Source: Adineta ricciae
Lineage: Eukaryota > Rotifera > Eurotatoria > Adinetida > Adinetidae
Assembly: GCA_905250025.1 (NCBI GenBank)
Contig: CAJNOJ010000430.1
Span: forward strand, 1-64,000
Direction: 5' to 3'
Length of the DNA stretch: 64,000 nucleotides
The notes under the pieces were generated by a model. It was not told the DNA's origin, searched no databases, and saw only the letters and a program-made list of their open reading frames with translations. The position numbers were made by a program, and so were the translations under genes. Every line of letters begins with the position of its first letter. The stretch's first letter is position 1. Below, in pieces: positions 10,296 through 21,831 of the stretch.

Positions 10296-13200
10296 ATGGC
10301 AACTCCTCTTGAACATTCTCAAATAATTCTTCCAATTGCATCTAAAACGATACAAGCATTTGGAACAATACATCAATATAAAATTCCAACTTTTCTTCTT
10401 ATTTGGCTCGATCAAAGTATTGATGAAGTTCATAATAATGATTCTCGTCATACATTAAAACAATTACGTCAAGTAATTAACATTGTACATACATTTACAA
10501 ATGTGAAACAATGTATCGATTTTATCAATAATATCAAAGAAGAAAAGATCATTTTAATCTCTTCTGGTATATTTGGTCAAATAATTGTAGAGAATATACA
10601 TAATATGACACAAGTTAATGCTATTTGTATATATTGTGCAAATAGAAATAAACATGAACAATGGGTTCAAAAATGGACAAAAGTGAAAGGAGTTTTTACA
10701 AATATTCTACATATTTGTGAAGTAATCAAACAGATCATTAAACAAGACGATCAAAATTTCATATCGATGAGATTTATTTCTGCGAATAAAGAAATCTTAA
10801 AGGAAAAATTAGATCAATCATTCATGTTTACTCAAATTCTCAAAGAAATTCTTTTAACTATCGATTATAAACCAATACATTTTGAAGAATTTCTCAAATA
10901 TTTTCGTGAACAATTTGTCAATAATTCAATTGAATTAGCAAATCTTGATAAATTAGAAAGAGAATATCGTCGTGAGGAATGTATTAAATGGTATACATTT
11001 CATTCTTTTCTTTATTCAATGCTTAATCATGCATTACGTTTCATGGAAATCGATTTAATTCTTAAAATGGGTTTCTACATTCGTGATCTTCACAAACATA
11101 TTGAACAACTTCATTCCGAACAATATCTCAAAAAGAAAATTTTAATGCAATTTACTGTTTATCGTGGTCAACTTCTCTCTCAAACAGATTTTCATCAATT
11201 GAAGAAAAATATCGGTGGACTCATTTCATTTAATAACTTTTTATCAACCAGTAAAGATCGTCAGATTTCCTTAGATTTTGCTGGTTCAATTGCTAAACCG
11301 TCTGACATGGTCAGTATTCTTTTTATTATAGAAATTGATCCTTCAATACCATCAACACCTTTTGCCAATATTCAACATTGTAGTAATTATCACACAGAAG
11401 AAGAAGTTCTTTTCTCGATGCATTCGGTATTTCGTATAAACAAAATCCGATGTTCCAATATCGATCAACGTATTTCGGAAGTTTATTTGAAAGTTGTTAG
11501 TGATGAAGAAGATTCTCAATTGAAAGAATTGACGAAAAGTATACGTAAAGAAACATTTCCACATTTAGATGGTTGGGCTCGGTTGACCGAATTATTGATA
11601 AAATTAGGAGAATTGAATCTTGCTGAACAAATTTGTGAAAGGATACAAAAACAAACACTGACTACACAAGATAAAGCAGATGTTTATCATCGATTGGGAA
11701 TGATTAAAAGATATCAGGCGAAGTATCTCGAAGCAATTGATTTCTTTCAAAAATCGGTTCAAATCAAAGAAATGATTTCGTCGATAAATCTTCTCGATTT
11801 AGCTGCTTCTTACGGTTATCTGGCTTTAGTTTATGAAAATATTGCCGATTATTCAAATGCTCTAGTCTATTACGACAAAATCGAGAAAATCCTTGAAAAA
11901 AATCCAAATTCTTTATTTTTAGCTACTTTTTGTAACAACAAAGGTGTTTTATACACAAAGTTAGCCGATTATTCACGAGCAAAATCATTACAAGAAACGG
12001 CCCTGAATATGTACAAATCGAATCTGCCTGAAAACCATCCAAAGTTGATTACATCGTACAATAGCATTGCTTTAATATGCAATAAAACGGGGAAGTACAA
12101 AGAAGCATTGACAAATCATGAGAAAGCGCGTCAAATTTGCATCAATGCTCTTCCTTCAAATCATCCTCAATTAGCTTGTTGTTACAGTCATATCGGAAAT
12201 GTATATTATCATCTAGGAAAGTATTCTGAATCATTAATCTCTCATGAAAAAGCATTGGAAATCTATGGGAAAACGCTTCCGTCTATTCATCCTGATTTGG
12301 CTTTTTCGTATAATAGTATGGGTTTAGTTTATCGTCAAATGTTGAAATATGGTGAAGCACTTTCTTATCATGAAAAAGCTTTGCAAATTTATGCGAAAGT
12401 TTTTCCTTTCGATCATCCCGATTTGGCTTTTTCTCTTCAAAACATTGCCACTGTCAAATGTGATTTGGGTGATTATTCGAATGCACTTCTATATCAAAAA
12501 CAAGCAATTGAAATCTATGAAAGGAAACTATGTTCGAACCATCCTGATCGAATATTGGCTTATGACAACATTGCCTCAGTTTATGAGAAAAACAACGATT
12601 ATGATAACGCTGTTTTCTTTTACGAAAATATTATTAAAATTTATCATGAAGAAGAATATCTGAATGATATTCAGTTGGCGTCATCGCATAACAAAGTTGG
12701 TTTACTTTATGAGAAAATGAATAAGAAATCTATTGCTCTTTCCTATTATAAACAAGCAAGTCGTTTTTATGAAAATTCAATTGAATCATTAAGACAAATA
12801 AGATCTTCTACTCGTTCTCATATGGCATTGTTCGATGAAAATATCAAGGATTTTATAAAAGTGTCTACAAATGATGCAGAAGGAATTGAATTCTATCGAC
12901 AAAATTCATCTACAAATCATTTAGATCTCGCATCATTATATGACAAAATTGCATTACTCTCGAAGGCATTGGAGAACTCTGATGAAGCTACTTTATATTA
13001 TTCCAAAGCACTTTCCTCTTATGAAACAGAATCACATCAGAATCCATCTGATATAATACAAATTTATAATAAGATTGGGTTACTTTGTCAGGAAATGGAA
13101 GATTATGACAAAGCCATTCTTTATTATGAGAAGATTTTGGAAGTGTTCAAACAGCCAGAGTCTAACAATCCATCGGATCTAATGGTAATTTATGACAAAA

Positions 13201-14150
13201 TCGGTTTACTTTATGAGAAAATGAAGTGTTATAGTGAAGCAGCTTTTTATTATAAACAAGCCGTTGAAGTGTCCAGATCAATAATATCTTGGAATCAGGT
13301 TGATCGAATTTCATCATGGAATAAGATTGGTTTATGCTACGAGAAAACAGGTGAAAGTGAGAAAGCGATATCAGCCTATGAAGAAATTATTCAAATCTAT
13401 GAACAAAAGCCAATTTCGAACTACTCAAGTTTAATATTGTTGTACAAAAGAATTGCCTTACTCTATCAGAGAATGAACGAATTTGCCAAAGCAATTGAGC
13501 TTTACGAAAAAATCATTGTGATTTATGCAGAAAAAAAGCCTTCAAATCATTTGGAACTAACATCATCTTACAATAAAATTGGTCTACTTTATGAGAAAAT
13601 GAATGAGAATGATAAAGCTCTATCCTGTTATGAAAAATCAATATCGTCTTATGAAAATGCAAAAAAGATTTTTGAACAAAGTTTGTCTCGACATATTCAT
13701 CCGATAATCTTATTTCACGATAAAGACGATCTTTCAACTGAAAACCAAAGTGACCATTCAAGGACACTTTCGTCTTATGTCAAAACATTGACACTTCATC
13801 AGCAAACACTTCCTCCAATTCATCCGCGTGATCCAATATCATTTCATAACGAAATCAATCGGTTCTGCGGAGAATTAACTGACCGCCAGGAAACACTTTA
13901 TGAAAGAGCATTGAACAAAAAACAAAAGCCTTCAATTGATCAAGATTCAGTTCATTTTCATAGAACAATCGGTACGATGGATGTAAATGTACACACGTGT
14001 TTAGAAGTTGGTTCGTTATCTGAAATTATCATTGATGTCGATCGACATGCACCAAATCGAGATTATTCCAATCGTCGAACAAAGTCAAAACAAAAAAAGA
14101 GAAAATTCTTTAAACGTCATTCTCGTTTCTCTAAAAATAAACAAAACTGA
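10296..14150 (+). CDS. ADP-ribosyltransferase fused to a long TPR array (1284 residues)
   Basis: A single open exon. Residues about 1-200 form an N-terminal alpha/beta region. Residues about 200-380 carry an arginine-specific ART-like domain with R290 in 'VYRGQ', the S-T-S motif at 317-319 and E368-x-E370, so the R-S-E catalytic set is present. From about 440 to 1120 there are many tetratricopeptide repeats of the kinesin-light-chain type ('A..Y.nia.vYe..ndYdnAv.fye..ikI'), often preceded by 'NHPdla.sY'. The C-terminus is strongly basic (KSKQKKRKFFKRH), possibly a nuclear or membrane-binding tail. The enzyme class transfers ADP-ribose from NAD to arginine; the TPRs probably recruit the target or a partner. 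No signal peptide is seen, so a cytosolic role is likely. Copies: 5741-6880 (ART part) and 51040-53086 (TPR part). Domain calls are strong; the substrate is unknown. Confidence 0.9.
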   Translation: MATPLEHSQIILPIASKTIQAFGTIHQYKIPTFLLIWLDQSIDEVHNNDSRHTLKQLRQVINIVHTFTNVKQCIDFINNIKEEKIILISSGIFGQIIVENIHNMTQVNAICIYCANRNKHEQWVQKWTKVKGVFTNILHICEVIKQIIKQDDQNFISMRFISANKEILKEKLDQSFMFTQILKEILLTIDYKPIHFEEFLKYFREQFVNNSIELANLDKLEREYRREECIKWYTFHSFLYSMLNHALRFMEIDLILKMGFYIRDLHKHIEQLHSEQYLKKKILMQFTVYRGQLLSQTDFHQLKKNIGGLISFNNFLSTSKDRQISLDFAGSIAKPSDMVSILFIIEIDPSIPSTPFANIQHCSNYHTEEEVLFSMHSVFRINKIRCSNIDQRISEVYLKVVSDEEDSQLKELTKSIRKETFPHLDGWARLTELLIKLGELNLAEQICERIQKQTLTTQDKADVYHRLGMIKRYQAKYLEAIDFFQKSVQIKEMISSINLLDLAASYGYLALVYENIADYSNALVYYDKIEKILEKNPNSLFLATFCNNKGVLYTKLADYSRAKSLQETALNMYKSNLPENHPKLITSYNSIALICNKTGKYKEALTNHEKARQICINALPSNHPQLACCYSHIGNVYYHLGKYSESLISHEKALEIYGKTLPSIHPDLAFSYNSMGLVYRQMLKYGEALSYHEKALQIYAKVFPFDHPDLAFSLQNIATVKCDLGDYSNALLYQKQAIEIYERKLCSNHPDRILAYDNIASVYEKNNDYDNAVFFYENIIKIYHEEEYLNDIQLASSHNKVGLLYEKMNKKSIALSYYKQASRFYENSIESLRQIRSSTRSHMALFDENIKDFIKVSTNDAEGIEFYRQNSSTNHLDLASLYDKIALLSKALENSDEATLYYSKALSSYETESHQNPSDIIQIYNKIGLLCQEMEDYDKAILYYEKILEVFKQPESNNPSDLMVIYDKIGLLYEKMKCYSEAAFYYKQAVEVSRSIISWNQVDRISSWNKIGLCYEKTGESEKAISAYEEIIQIYEQKPISNYSSLILLYKRIALLYQRMNEFAKAIELYEKIIVIYAEKKPSNHLELTSSYNKIGLLYEKMNENDKALSCYEKSISSYENAKKIFEQSLSRHIHPIILFHDKDDLSTENQSDHSRTLSSYVKTLTLHQQTLPPIHPRDPISFHNEINRFCGELTDRQETLYERALNKKQKPSIDQDSVHFHRTIGTMDVNVHTCLEVGSLSEIIIDVDRHAPNRDYSNRRTKSKQKKRKFFKRHSRFSKNKQN

Positions 14151-14202
14151 TCGATTAAACATATAAATGTTAAACGCTTTTCTTTATTTCTAAGTCATAA
14201 TC

Positions 14203-15713
14203 TCAACTCAATAGAAAAACTTTCGAAGACATAACCAAATCGAACCTTTGTACTCGAGCATTCCAACTATCAGCTACATAGAGATTGCCGTCCGTATCAC
14301 ATGTTAAACCTTTAGGACCGAACAGTTGATGTGATTCCTGTCCTTCTTGATTACCACCGATGATGATTTCACCGCTTCTTTCGCCTTCATGTCCAAGAAT
14401 GATTCGACCATTGCCCGCATCGGCCACATAGACTTGTCCCGCTTGATCAACGAATACTCCGGCAGGAAAAGCCAATTGATTGAGTTTGTTGCCTTTGCCA
14501 TTGCCACCTGCAACAGACAGACCTTCGCTTGCACCCTTTCTCCATTTCATAACGCGATGATTGTCTCGATCTGTGACATACACCGATTGTTGAGCATCGA
14601 CAAACAGATAAGTGGGACAATTGAGTTGCACTTGGCGCGATCCTTGACCATTTCCACCAGCCACCAGTGTACCTTCCGCGTCTCCAGGTTTCCCTCGTCT
14701 CACTTCGTGATTTTCTCGATCCGAAACATATAGAAATCCTTCGTTATCCATTGCTAAACCCCAGCAATCAATATTGTCTATGAGAATTTCGGGATCGGTG
14801 GAATCTTCACCGTTCCATCGTATCACTCGTCGGTTTCCGGCATCAGCAATGATAAGTGACCGAGTTTCCTTATCCATCACCACATCTGTAGGACAATTCA
14901 ATTGATCCGCTGCGTATCCTTGTCCATTACCGCCAGCAACGACAGTTGCACTGTCCGCCCCGCAGTCCCATCGTACAATACGATGATTGTGAAGATCGGC
15001 GATGTAGATATTTTTATCGTCATCGACGTAAATACCTTCAGGACCGGAGAGCTGGTCTTCCAGATCACCTTGCTGGTTGCCTCCTGCGACGATGGTACCT
15101 TCTTCTTTCCATGTGCGACGTTTTGATTCTAAAAACAAAAAATAAACTTCTTCTCTTCATGCTTCGCTCCAGTCTGACCTTTTTTTTCTTGGCGAATGAC
15201 GGAAGCGGCTTGAATTTTACTAATCACCGTCTGCGCATGTTTATGAATTAAATGGTTCGGTGCTTGATTGAGGTACTCATGCATTTGTGTTACTTGTTTG
15301 GTCAATTGTTCCAGATCGACTTCGTTAAAATCATGTTCGTCACGGATCTGTTTCAGTTTTCCACTGAGTTCGACGACTACCGGATCGAGTTCCCCCACGA
15401 TCTCCTTAGATCGTTTCAATACATCCTGTCGACATTCTTCAGCTGCTTTCCGGATGATTTCCAAGCATTTCTCTTCCCATTGATCGACTTGTTTGATCAC
15501 TGGTGAGTTTCGCGCAGCAGGTAGTTGAAGTTCTATGAGTATTTGTCGCAATGAACTATGATTATCCGTGAGTTTTTCTAACTGTTCGTTCAACGTTTGT
15601 CGATGCTCTTGAAGATGTGACAAGCAGAATTCTTTTCGACACCCGCGACAAGTGAACGTGTCTCTTTCTTTGCGACATAATGAACAAAAGCCTCGATGAC
15701 TTGCCTTCTTCAT
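14203..15713 (-). CDS. B-box / coiled-coil / NHL protein (TRIM-like, no RING), two exons
   Basis: Exon 1 (15713-15179) and exon 2 (15128-14203) join across a 50-base GT-AG intron in phase 1, giving 486 residues. Residues about 1-45 hold a B-box-like zinc motif: C-x2-C...C-x2-C-x4-C-x2-H-x2-H ('CSLCRKERDTFTCRGCRKEF', then CLSHLQEH). Residues about 45-165 are a coiled coil. Exon 2 encodes about six NHL blades ('GVFVDQAGQVYVADAGNGRI'), each with 'vaGGNgqG...l' spacing. TRIM-NHL proteins bind RNA or act as ubiquitin ligases; no RING is present, so ligase activity is doubtful. The ATG follows an acceptor at 15727/15728, pointing to a 5' UTR intron. It is convergent with the ART-TPR gene, with only about 50 bases between the stop codons. 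A near-identical copy is at 53139-54725. Confidence 0.85.
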
Positions 15714-16019
15714 TAGTTTGAGTCCTCTAGAAATGAAATGAAATTTTGCAACACGTGTGCCGTCAAAAACAAAATAACTTATTTTCTTCAGAGAGATGAC
15801 GACGCTTGTCAACGAATGGCATCGTGTATAGAGATGGCGTCACTTTACCCTTTGCAGCTACTTTACATTTATACTCGTGGAGAACTTTATTCGAAATTAT
15901 TTTGAACTTGAAATCATCAAACCTTTTTGAAACAAAGTAAAACAACTGTTAAGTAGGTCTAACTAATATAAATGTCAGATTCGTGTTTATGATGTAAACA
16001 ATTGATTGAAGAAAAGTTC
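15714..16019. other. Short intergenic region and 5' UTR of the B-box/NHL gene
   Basis: About 300 bases between the B-box/NHL start and the kelch gene stop, both on the minus strand. It contains the 5' UTR acceptor and presumably the upstream UTR exon and promoter. The short frames here are not counted as genes. Confidence 0.4.
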
Positions 16020-17779
16020 TTAAGGTTGATACAGTTCAGCAGTATTCAAAACGCCACCATTATATCCTCCGGCAACTAATACTTTTCCATTTGCTAAGAG
16101 AGATGCTGTGTGGAGATATCGGGCAGCATTCAGACTGGCAGTGCTTGTCCACAATCCTGTTGATGGATCATAAAGCTCAGCAGTAGTCAATGTAGCACCG
16201 TTAAATCCCCCAGACACCAATACTTTTCCAGTTGCTAAGATCGTAGCTGTGTGGGAGTATCGACCAATATTTAGACTACCAGTGTTTGTCCACAATCCTG
16301 TAGATGGATCATACAGCTCAGCACTGGTCAAAATAAAACCTCCATTATTTCCTCCAGCAACTAATACTTTTCCATTCGTTAAGATAGTCGCTGTATGACT
16401 AAAACGACCAGTATTGAGACTACCAGTGTTTGTCCACGATCCTGTAGATGGATCATACAGCTCAGCACTGCTCAAAACACCGCCATTATATCCCCCAACA
16501 GCTAATACTTTTCCATTTGTCAAAATAGTTGCCGTATGTTGATATCGACCAGTATTCAAACCGCTAGTGATTGTCCATAATCCTGTTGACGGATCATACA
16601 GCTCAGTACTGGTCAGAGCACCACCACCATCATCCCCTCCAGCAACTAATACTCTTCCATTTGCTAACACCGACGCTGTATGCTGGTATCGAGCAATATT
16701 CATACTACCAGTCACCGTCCATACTTCTGTTGATGGATCATACAATTCAGCATTAGCCAAAAAGCTATAATAATAACCACCGACAAGCAATACTTTCCCA
16801 TTTGCTAATAACGATGCCGTATGTTGATATCGAGGAATATTTAGACTTCCAGTAATCGTCCATACCCCTGTTGATGCATCATACAATTGAGCATTAGACA
16901 AAGCTCCACCACTGGATCCTCCAGCAACTAAAACTTTTCCATTTACTAATGTCGATGCTGTATGTTGATTTCGACCAATAGACAGACTGTCCGTGATCGT
17001 CCACACTATATACACATAAATTATACTGAGATCTCGTTTGAAAACTAGCAAGTCATAAATGAAAAACAATTCTAAAATTCTGTGGGTTAAGAAGTGAATT
17101 TTTGGTACGATTTTTTTTATACCGGTAACATTCTAAACTATCAGTATTATGTTATTTGAAAAGCAACAGATATATTACCTGACGGTGGTGTTGTTGTCGT
17201 TATAGTTGTTGTAACTAAATTCAAGTGTTCAGATTAAGAAATGTTGAAAAAACAAGTTCTAAGTCTTGTTTTAAAATTCGTCCAGCAAAGAGTATTAGAT
17301 ATCATTGTTCTTATTTTCTTTCGAAGTTTCAACAAACAGCGTAATCTTCATTTGTTACTCAAACTCAAATTTGACAACTGATATTGGCAAAGAACTTCGC
17401 GTTTACCTGTAGTAGCAATTGTTGTCGTCCACATGTTACCAAAAGCAATCATTAAATATGTACTCATTGCCAAAGCTGCCAAAGTAACAACACTCAGCGC
17501 AATTCCAGCCACAATGGCAAAAGTTTTAGCGATACTTCGTTGGAAATCATTCGTGGTACCTTTGGTACCAATGTTTCTATAATTTACAACAACGTATACG
17601 AGAATGTGCGAGGACATTCATACTCACCGCAATTCATCGAAATTTTCAGATTTAGTGAAAACCGAAGATGTTTCGTCACTGGTTGGTTTCGCCCACCGTT
17701 GTCCATTTCCTATACGCGGAGCACCTTCAAAATGGTTATTTGGTGGCATCCAATGGTTTGCATATGGTTGGTTATACAT
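16020..17779 (-). CDS. Type II single-pass membrane protein with kelch-repeat ectodomain, four exons
   Basis: Exons 17779-17628, 17576-17407, 17214-17179 and 17005-16020 splice in frame (phases 2, 1, 1) to 447 residues. Exon 1 encodes a Pro/Asn-rich cytosolic tail. Exon 2 carries the membrane span (IVAGIALSVVTLAALAMSTY) with no preceding signal peptide. Exon 3 is a 12-residue Thr-rich linker. Exon 4 contains about seven near-identical kelch-type repeats of about 46 residues ('GRYxHTATILxNGKVLVxGG', then 'aELYDPSTGxWT'), enough for a full propeller. The predicted topology puts the propeller outside the cell or in the lumen. Kelch propellers bind proteins or glycans; the ligand is unknown. The repeats are so alike that internal gene conversion is likely. 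The last exon is copied at 55059-56044. Splice joins are my inference from frame and GT-AG sites. Confidence 0.8.
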
Positions 17780-20700
17780 GAGTTTTATCTAATAGTGGGA
17801 GAAATTATATGAACATATGAATTTACCGAGCATGTCAAGAGAGATTATCGAAACAAAAAAATCAGTCGGTGCATTGGTAATGACATCATAGATATGCAAA
17901 TCATCCTTTGAATATTCTACAAAAACTAAAGAGCAGAAAAACAATACATATGTCAGATTCTCTATTGGAAAGGATTTGATCTGTTGGAACCTTTTCTCTC
18001 GCTTATTCAATTGAAAATACATCTGAAAGACGAAGAAAGTGAGAAAGAAAATGTTAAATCCTTTGATACAAAGTGCAGAGGAGAAATTTCTTGAACACAC
18101 GCTTAATAAAATCATTGCATAACAACCCGCACTCACCATACTTCACTGGCCAATACTAAAGATACTGAGAATGTCTGCAGTCCGATTTTACCTTTTCTTT
18201 TCAGTCGATGTTTTAACAGTTACTTTGAAGAAATGACCGAGTTGAGTATTTGTTTTGTACTTTTCCTTGTCTTGTTCTCTACTGAAATTATTTTTAACTG
18301 ATCAGCTTGTCAACGATAAATAAAAATCAAGAAAGTAAGTCATCTCAATGTTGAACAGAAAATGAGAAACGATTCGGTGAAAAGCACAGAAAAGAAGAAT
18401 TTTCTGTTTGTGTAGTTGAGTGCTTTTAAGAAACCAGTGCAACAGTTTATATAAGAATTTTGTTGCGCTTCTAATCCGCGAAAGAAGCTAAAGAAAAAAA
18501 ATATATAAAATATAAAACTGAAGAGTCGTAATTCCAGTCGCCGAATCGACGTATGACTCTATTTTAGTTTTACGCAGCAAAAACGATGTTTGTGATATAG
18601 AAATGCGTAGCTCACAGATGTTTACACTCTGTGATGAATTCGTCTTAAAGAAGAAGATCAGATTGTTCTTTTTTCGGTAAAAAGAGATTCAAAAGAAAGA
18701 AATCAAGACGACACTATAGTCGATCAATGATAAATACTCGATAAGTACACGAAGATGTAACTGAGAGATATCAAAGACAGAGGAATGTTCACAATGAATA
18801 ATACTGATCGATTGATCATAATAACATATTTCTCCAATTGTAGTTCAATAAAATCGAGTAGAAGAAACTCAAAAAAAATGAACCAACTTAAGCTTCACCA
18901 AATGTACGGAGAGTTTGTTTTTGTCAGGTATATAATCGATAATCATTGTTCCAACCAATTGTTTTATTTGTTTTACATTCATCTTTGTTACTGAATTGGT
19001 GTACAACTAAATTAGAAAAGAAGAATTGTTTAGAGAAGACGAATTCGTTCGAAAATATTTTGTTGATATTTTTCAAAACCTAATGCAATGAGCATTTCAT
19101 TGAATTCGTCTATGACTTTCCATAATGATCGTTCGAATCTGATCGATTATGACGAACTGACCAACGACAAAGTTGAAAATAAATGGCCTTTCTCATCATG
19201 TGGCCAAAGATGAAACGGAGAAAGTTTTGTATTTGGAATAGAAGTCAATGTAGATCAATAAGATATCGACAGAATTTCATCATCAGTATTAATTTTCACC
19301 ATTCTATCAAGTTTACTCTCATTGAATGATGTTTTGTTTCATGACTTTCAGATACAAAACTGTACGGATCATTTGGATCCCAAAGATCGCGATCATAATG
19401 AACGAAATATATCTCAACTTGTGCTCAAGTACCTACATTTTATCAAAGTACAATGATATCTCGAGGATTTAAAATGAATTTTGCTTTTATTTTCAGAAGA
19501 TTTTGAAAAAAAAAACTTGAAAGTTTATTTATCTTTTTGAACATAAATTCCGTGTAACGTCTCTGAATGTCATAGTATTAACAATTGAATACATTCTTCA
19601 AACTTCACGAATGACCATGTCCATGAATGGTAATTGAGCAATAAGGTCATAATCAGGATATTTTCATTAAATCCTATTTATCATCTCTATCAATTCGACT
19701 TTATCAAATTCATTGTGAAGGTTTTCGAGACCATCCGGATGTTTGGTAAAGTTCATACATTATTGTCAATCAGATGTTTCGTTGATATTCATTATGATAT
19801 CCTATGGAGAAGTTCACAGCCTTCAATAAAATATAAAACATCCCTGAAAGAATACTATACATGTTGTACCTTTCAGTAAAGTTGTGATGAAACGTTTATC
19901 ACTCTAACGAGATGTTTTATCATCAGTACAACTCAAAATGTTCGATAGATGAATTCTCTTTTGAATGAATTTTTGTGACAGAAGTTGAAGAAGGTCAACT
20001 TGTTTAATTCGGTGATCAACAACCATTTTTACTTGATTACGAAATCACATTAAGGGCATTTTATCGATTTATTTCGTGTTTGATATATCAAAGGAAGAAT
20101 ATTTCTATTGATCAATGTTATAATCCTACTGATAAGAGATGAGATTTGACTAAAAACATAACTCGAGCGACGAAATTATCCTTATAGATATTGGTCATCG
20201 AAAAGTTCGGTGATTTGTTTTTCGAGTTATTTTATAATTCGAGATCAAATCCAAATTCACATGAATCTAAAATGACCTTAGAAATAAAAATTGATTATTC
20301 CGAATTGTTTTTCTTTTTCTACATCAGTTTTAATTTTGATATCGTCAATGAAAATTGTGGAATGAAAACTTCATTTATATATTTCATAAAGTTTTCAAAT
20401 AACCGAAGAAGAATTGAAATGGAGGCGTAGAAATACGTCGGATTTGGAAATATTGATAACATTGTCGAAGTTTTAAATAACAGATGAGTAGAACAACAAA
20501 TAGAACCAATGATATGAGAATGAAATACATCAAAATCACTTTCGATTTTAACGACAATTCGTGTTCTGAATGAGAATACACCGTTTTTATACGTCGTTTC
20601 GTTTATTTTTTGTGTTATTCAGAAGTAAACAAGCTTCATGTGCATATGAAGAGATATTTAAAAAACTTTTGTTCAATCTGTTGCTTCTTTTTCTGTTAAT

Positions 20701-21831
20701 GAACAAAATAGAACCTTTTTCCTTGATATCAATAGTAATTAATTGCTTTGACGCGTATAAATTTCGAACATATCTTTATCATTATGAGAAAATGACCTTA
20801 TTTTATCGACACTTATATTAATATTCCCACATTGATTCATAATTGTAAAGAATGAATCGTATAAATAGGTTTGTGAATATGAATGTCAACTATTTTCTCT
20901 ACATCGTCAAGATCAAATCGATAACTTCTAACTCTTATTTAGATTTCTTAAATGACTTGTGATCTACTGAGAACCAGTAGATGAGTCATTACTACCTGAC
21001 GAAGAAGAATTTCGATCAATTGATATATCGATAACGAATCATTTGTATTGTTTGACGAGTTTTCATTATCTTACGATGATCATTGATAATAAAAACCGTC
21101 TTCATATGTTTTTTGTTACCAACCATTTTCATCATTTGATTCGTTGGACATTTCTGATAATAACAGAAAAGAACCCTTTGATATCATATTTTTCCAACAA
21201 ACCTTCTAAAGTCAATGAGTATAAAACCAAAATTGCATATATATTTGTCTCATGCACTTGTAAATGATAGAATATTCAGAATAAAAATGTGCAATTTTAT
21301 GAAATTACGCATATTTTCTCGAGTTGTCAGTTGATTTATACGAAGTATAAGTTAACGATCACGTAGAATATTGTTTCGCTTCGCTTGTCACGCTACTTTA
21401 TTCAGTCGAAACGAAATCGAAACGTGAAAAACTGTCTTATATAATTTATTTTAGATAAAAACATCAAATAAAATGAGAATAATTCACATTTATGTTCTTA
21501 ATATCGAATTACCAATCAACTATTTCTATTGATAATGATTCAACATCTATCAATTTGATTAATGAATCAAATCTATAAATCGGAGAAAGTTTACTCTTAC
21601 TTCAAGAGTAATATTCTTCTATTTGTGAAAACACATCCCCAAACTTCTAAGAATATCGAAATCCGTCGTGATAATCTCGAATGATTTACATTAACTCTCA
21701 ATATAATATTTTAACTGAATTTATTGATTAAGATATCACAAATTTATAAAAAAAAAAAAGAAAAGTAGTATAAAACTTTGATGTTTGAGTTCTTAATTAT
21801 GTTTCAAAATGAACTGAATAACCAAAATATT
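17780..21831. other. Long gene-poor stretch between kelch and reductase genes
   Basis: About 4 kb with no convincing gene. Scattered open frames (18785-18994, 19634-19879, 20191-20430, 20570-20821 plus; 17789-18139 minus) lack motifs. A short exon-like piece near 19350-19450 (AG at the left, open in one frame) could be a relic. Segment C skips this whole region, jumping from kelch to reductase at an N. Confidence 0.45.
20384..20581 (-). CDS. Possible small single-pass membrane protein (65 residues)
   Basis: An open frame with an N-terminal charged stretch, one convincing membrane helix (ILMYFILISLVLFVVLLICY) and a basic cytosolic-type tail (KLRQ...QIRR). No homologue is recognised and no copy exists elsewhere in the window, so conservation cannot be judged. 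AT-rich DNA readily yields hydrophobic frames, so this is a weak call. Confidence 0.2.
   Translation of the reverse strand: MYSHSEHELSLKSKVILMYFILISLVLFVVLLICYLKLRQCYQYFQIRRISTPPFQFFFGYLKTL

Noticed and set aside
14347-15251. Plus-strand open frames of 74-128 codons opposite the B-box/NHL gene
   Set aside because: They are antisense shadows of the NHL blades and coiled coil. The minus-strand frame has the domain motifs, and the shadows repeat in the second copy only because the gene does.
17348-17617. Separate 89-residue membrane protein
   Set aside because: Its coding part is exon 2 of the kelch gene: splice sites and phases link it on both sides.
17789-18139. 116-codon hydrophobic minus-strand ORF upstream of the kelch gene
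   Set aside because: Low-complexity Phe/Ile/Leu composition from AT-rich DNA, no motif, and it lies in the likely promoter/5' UTR region.
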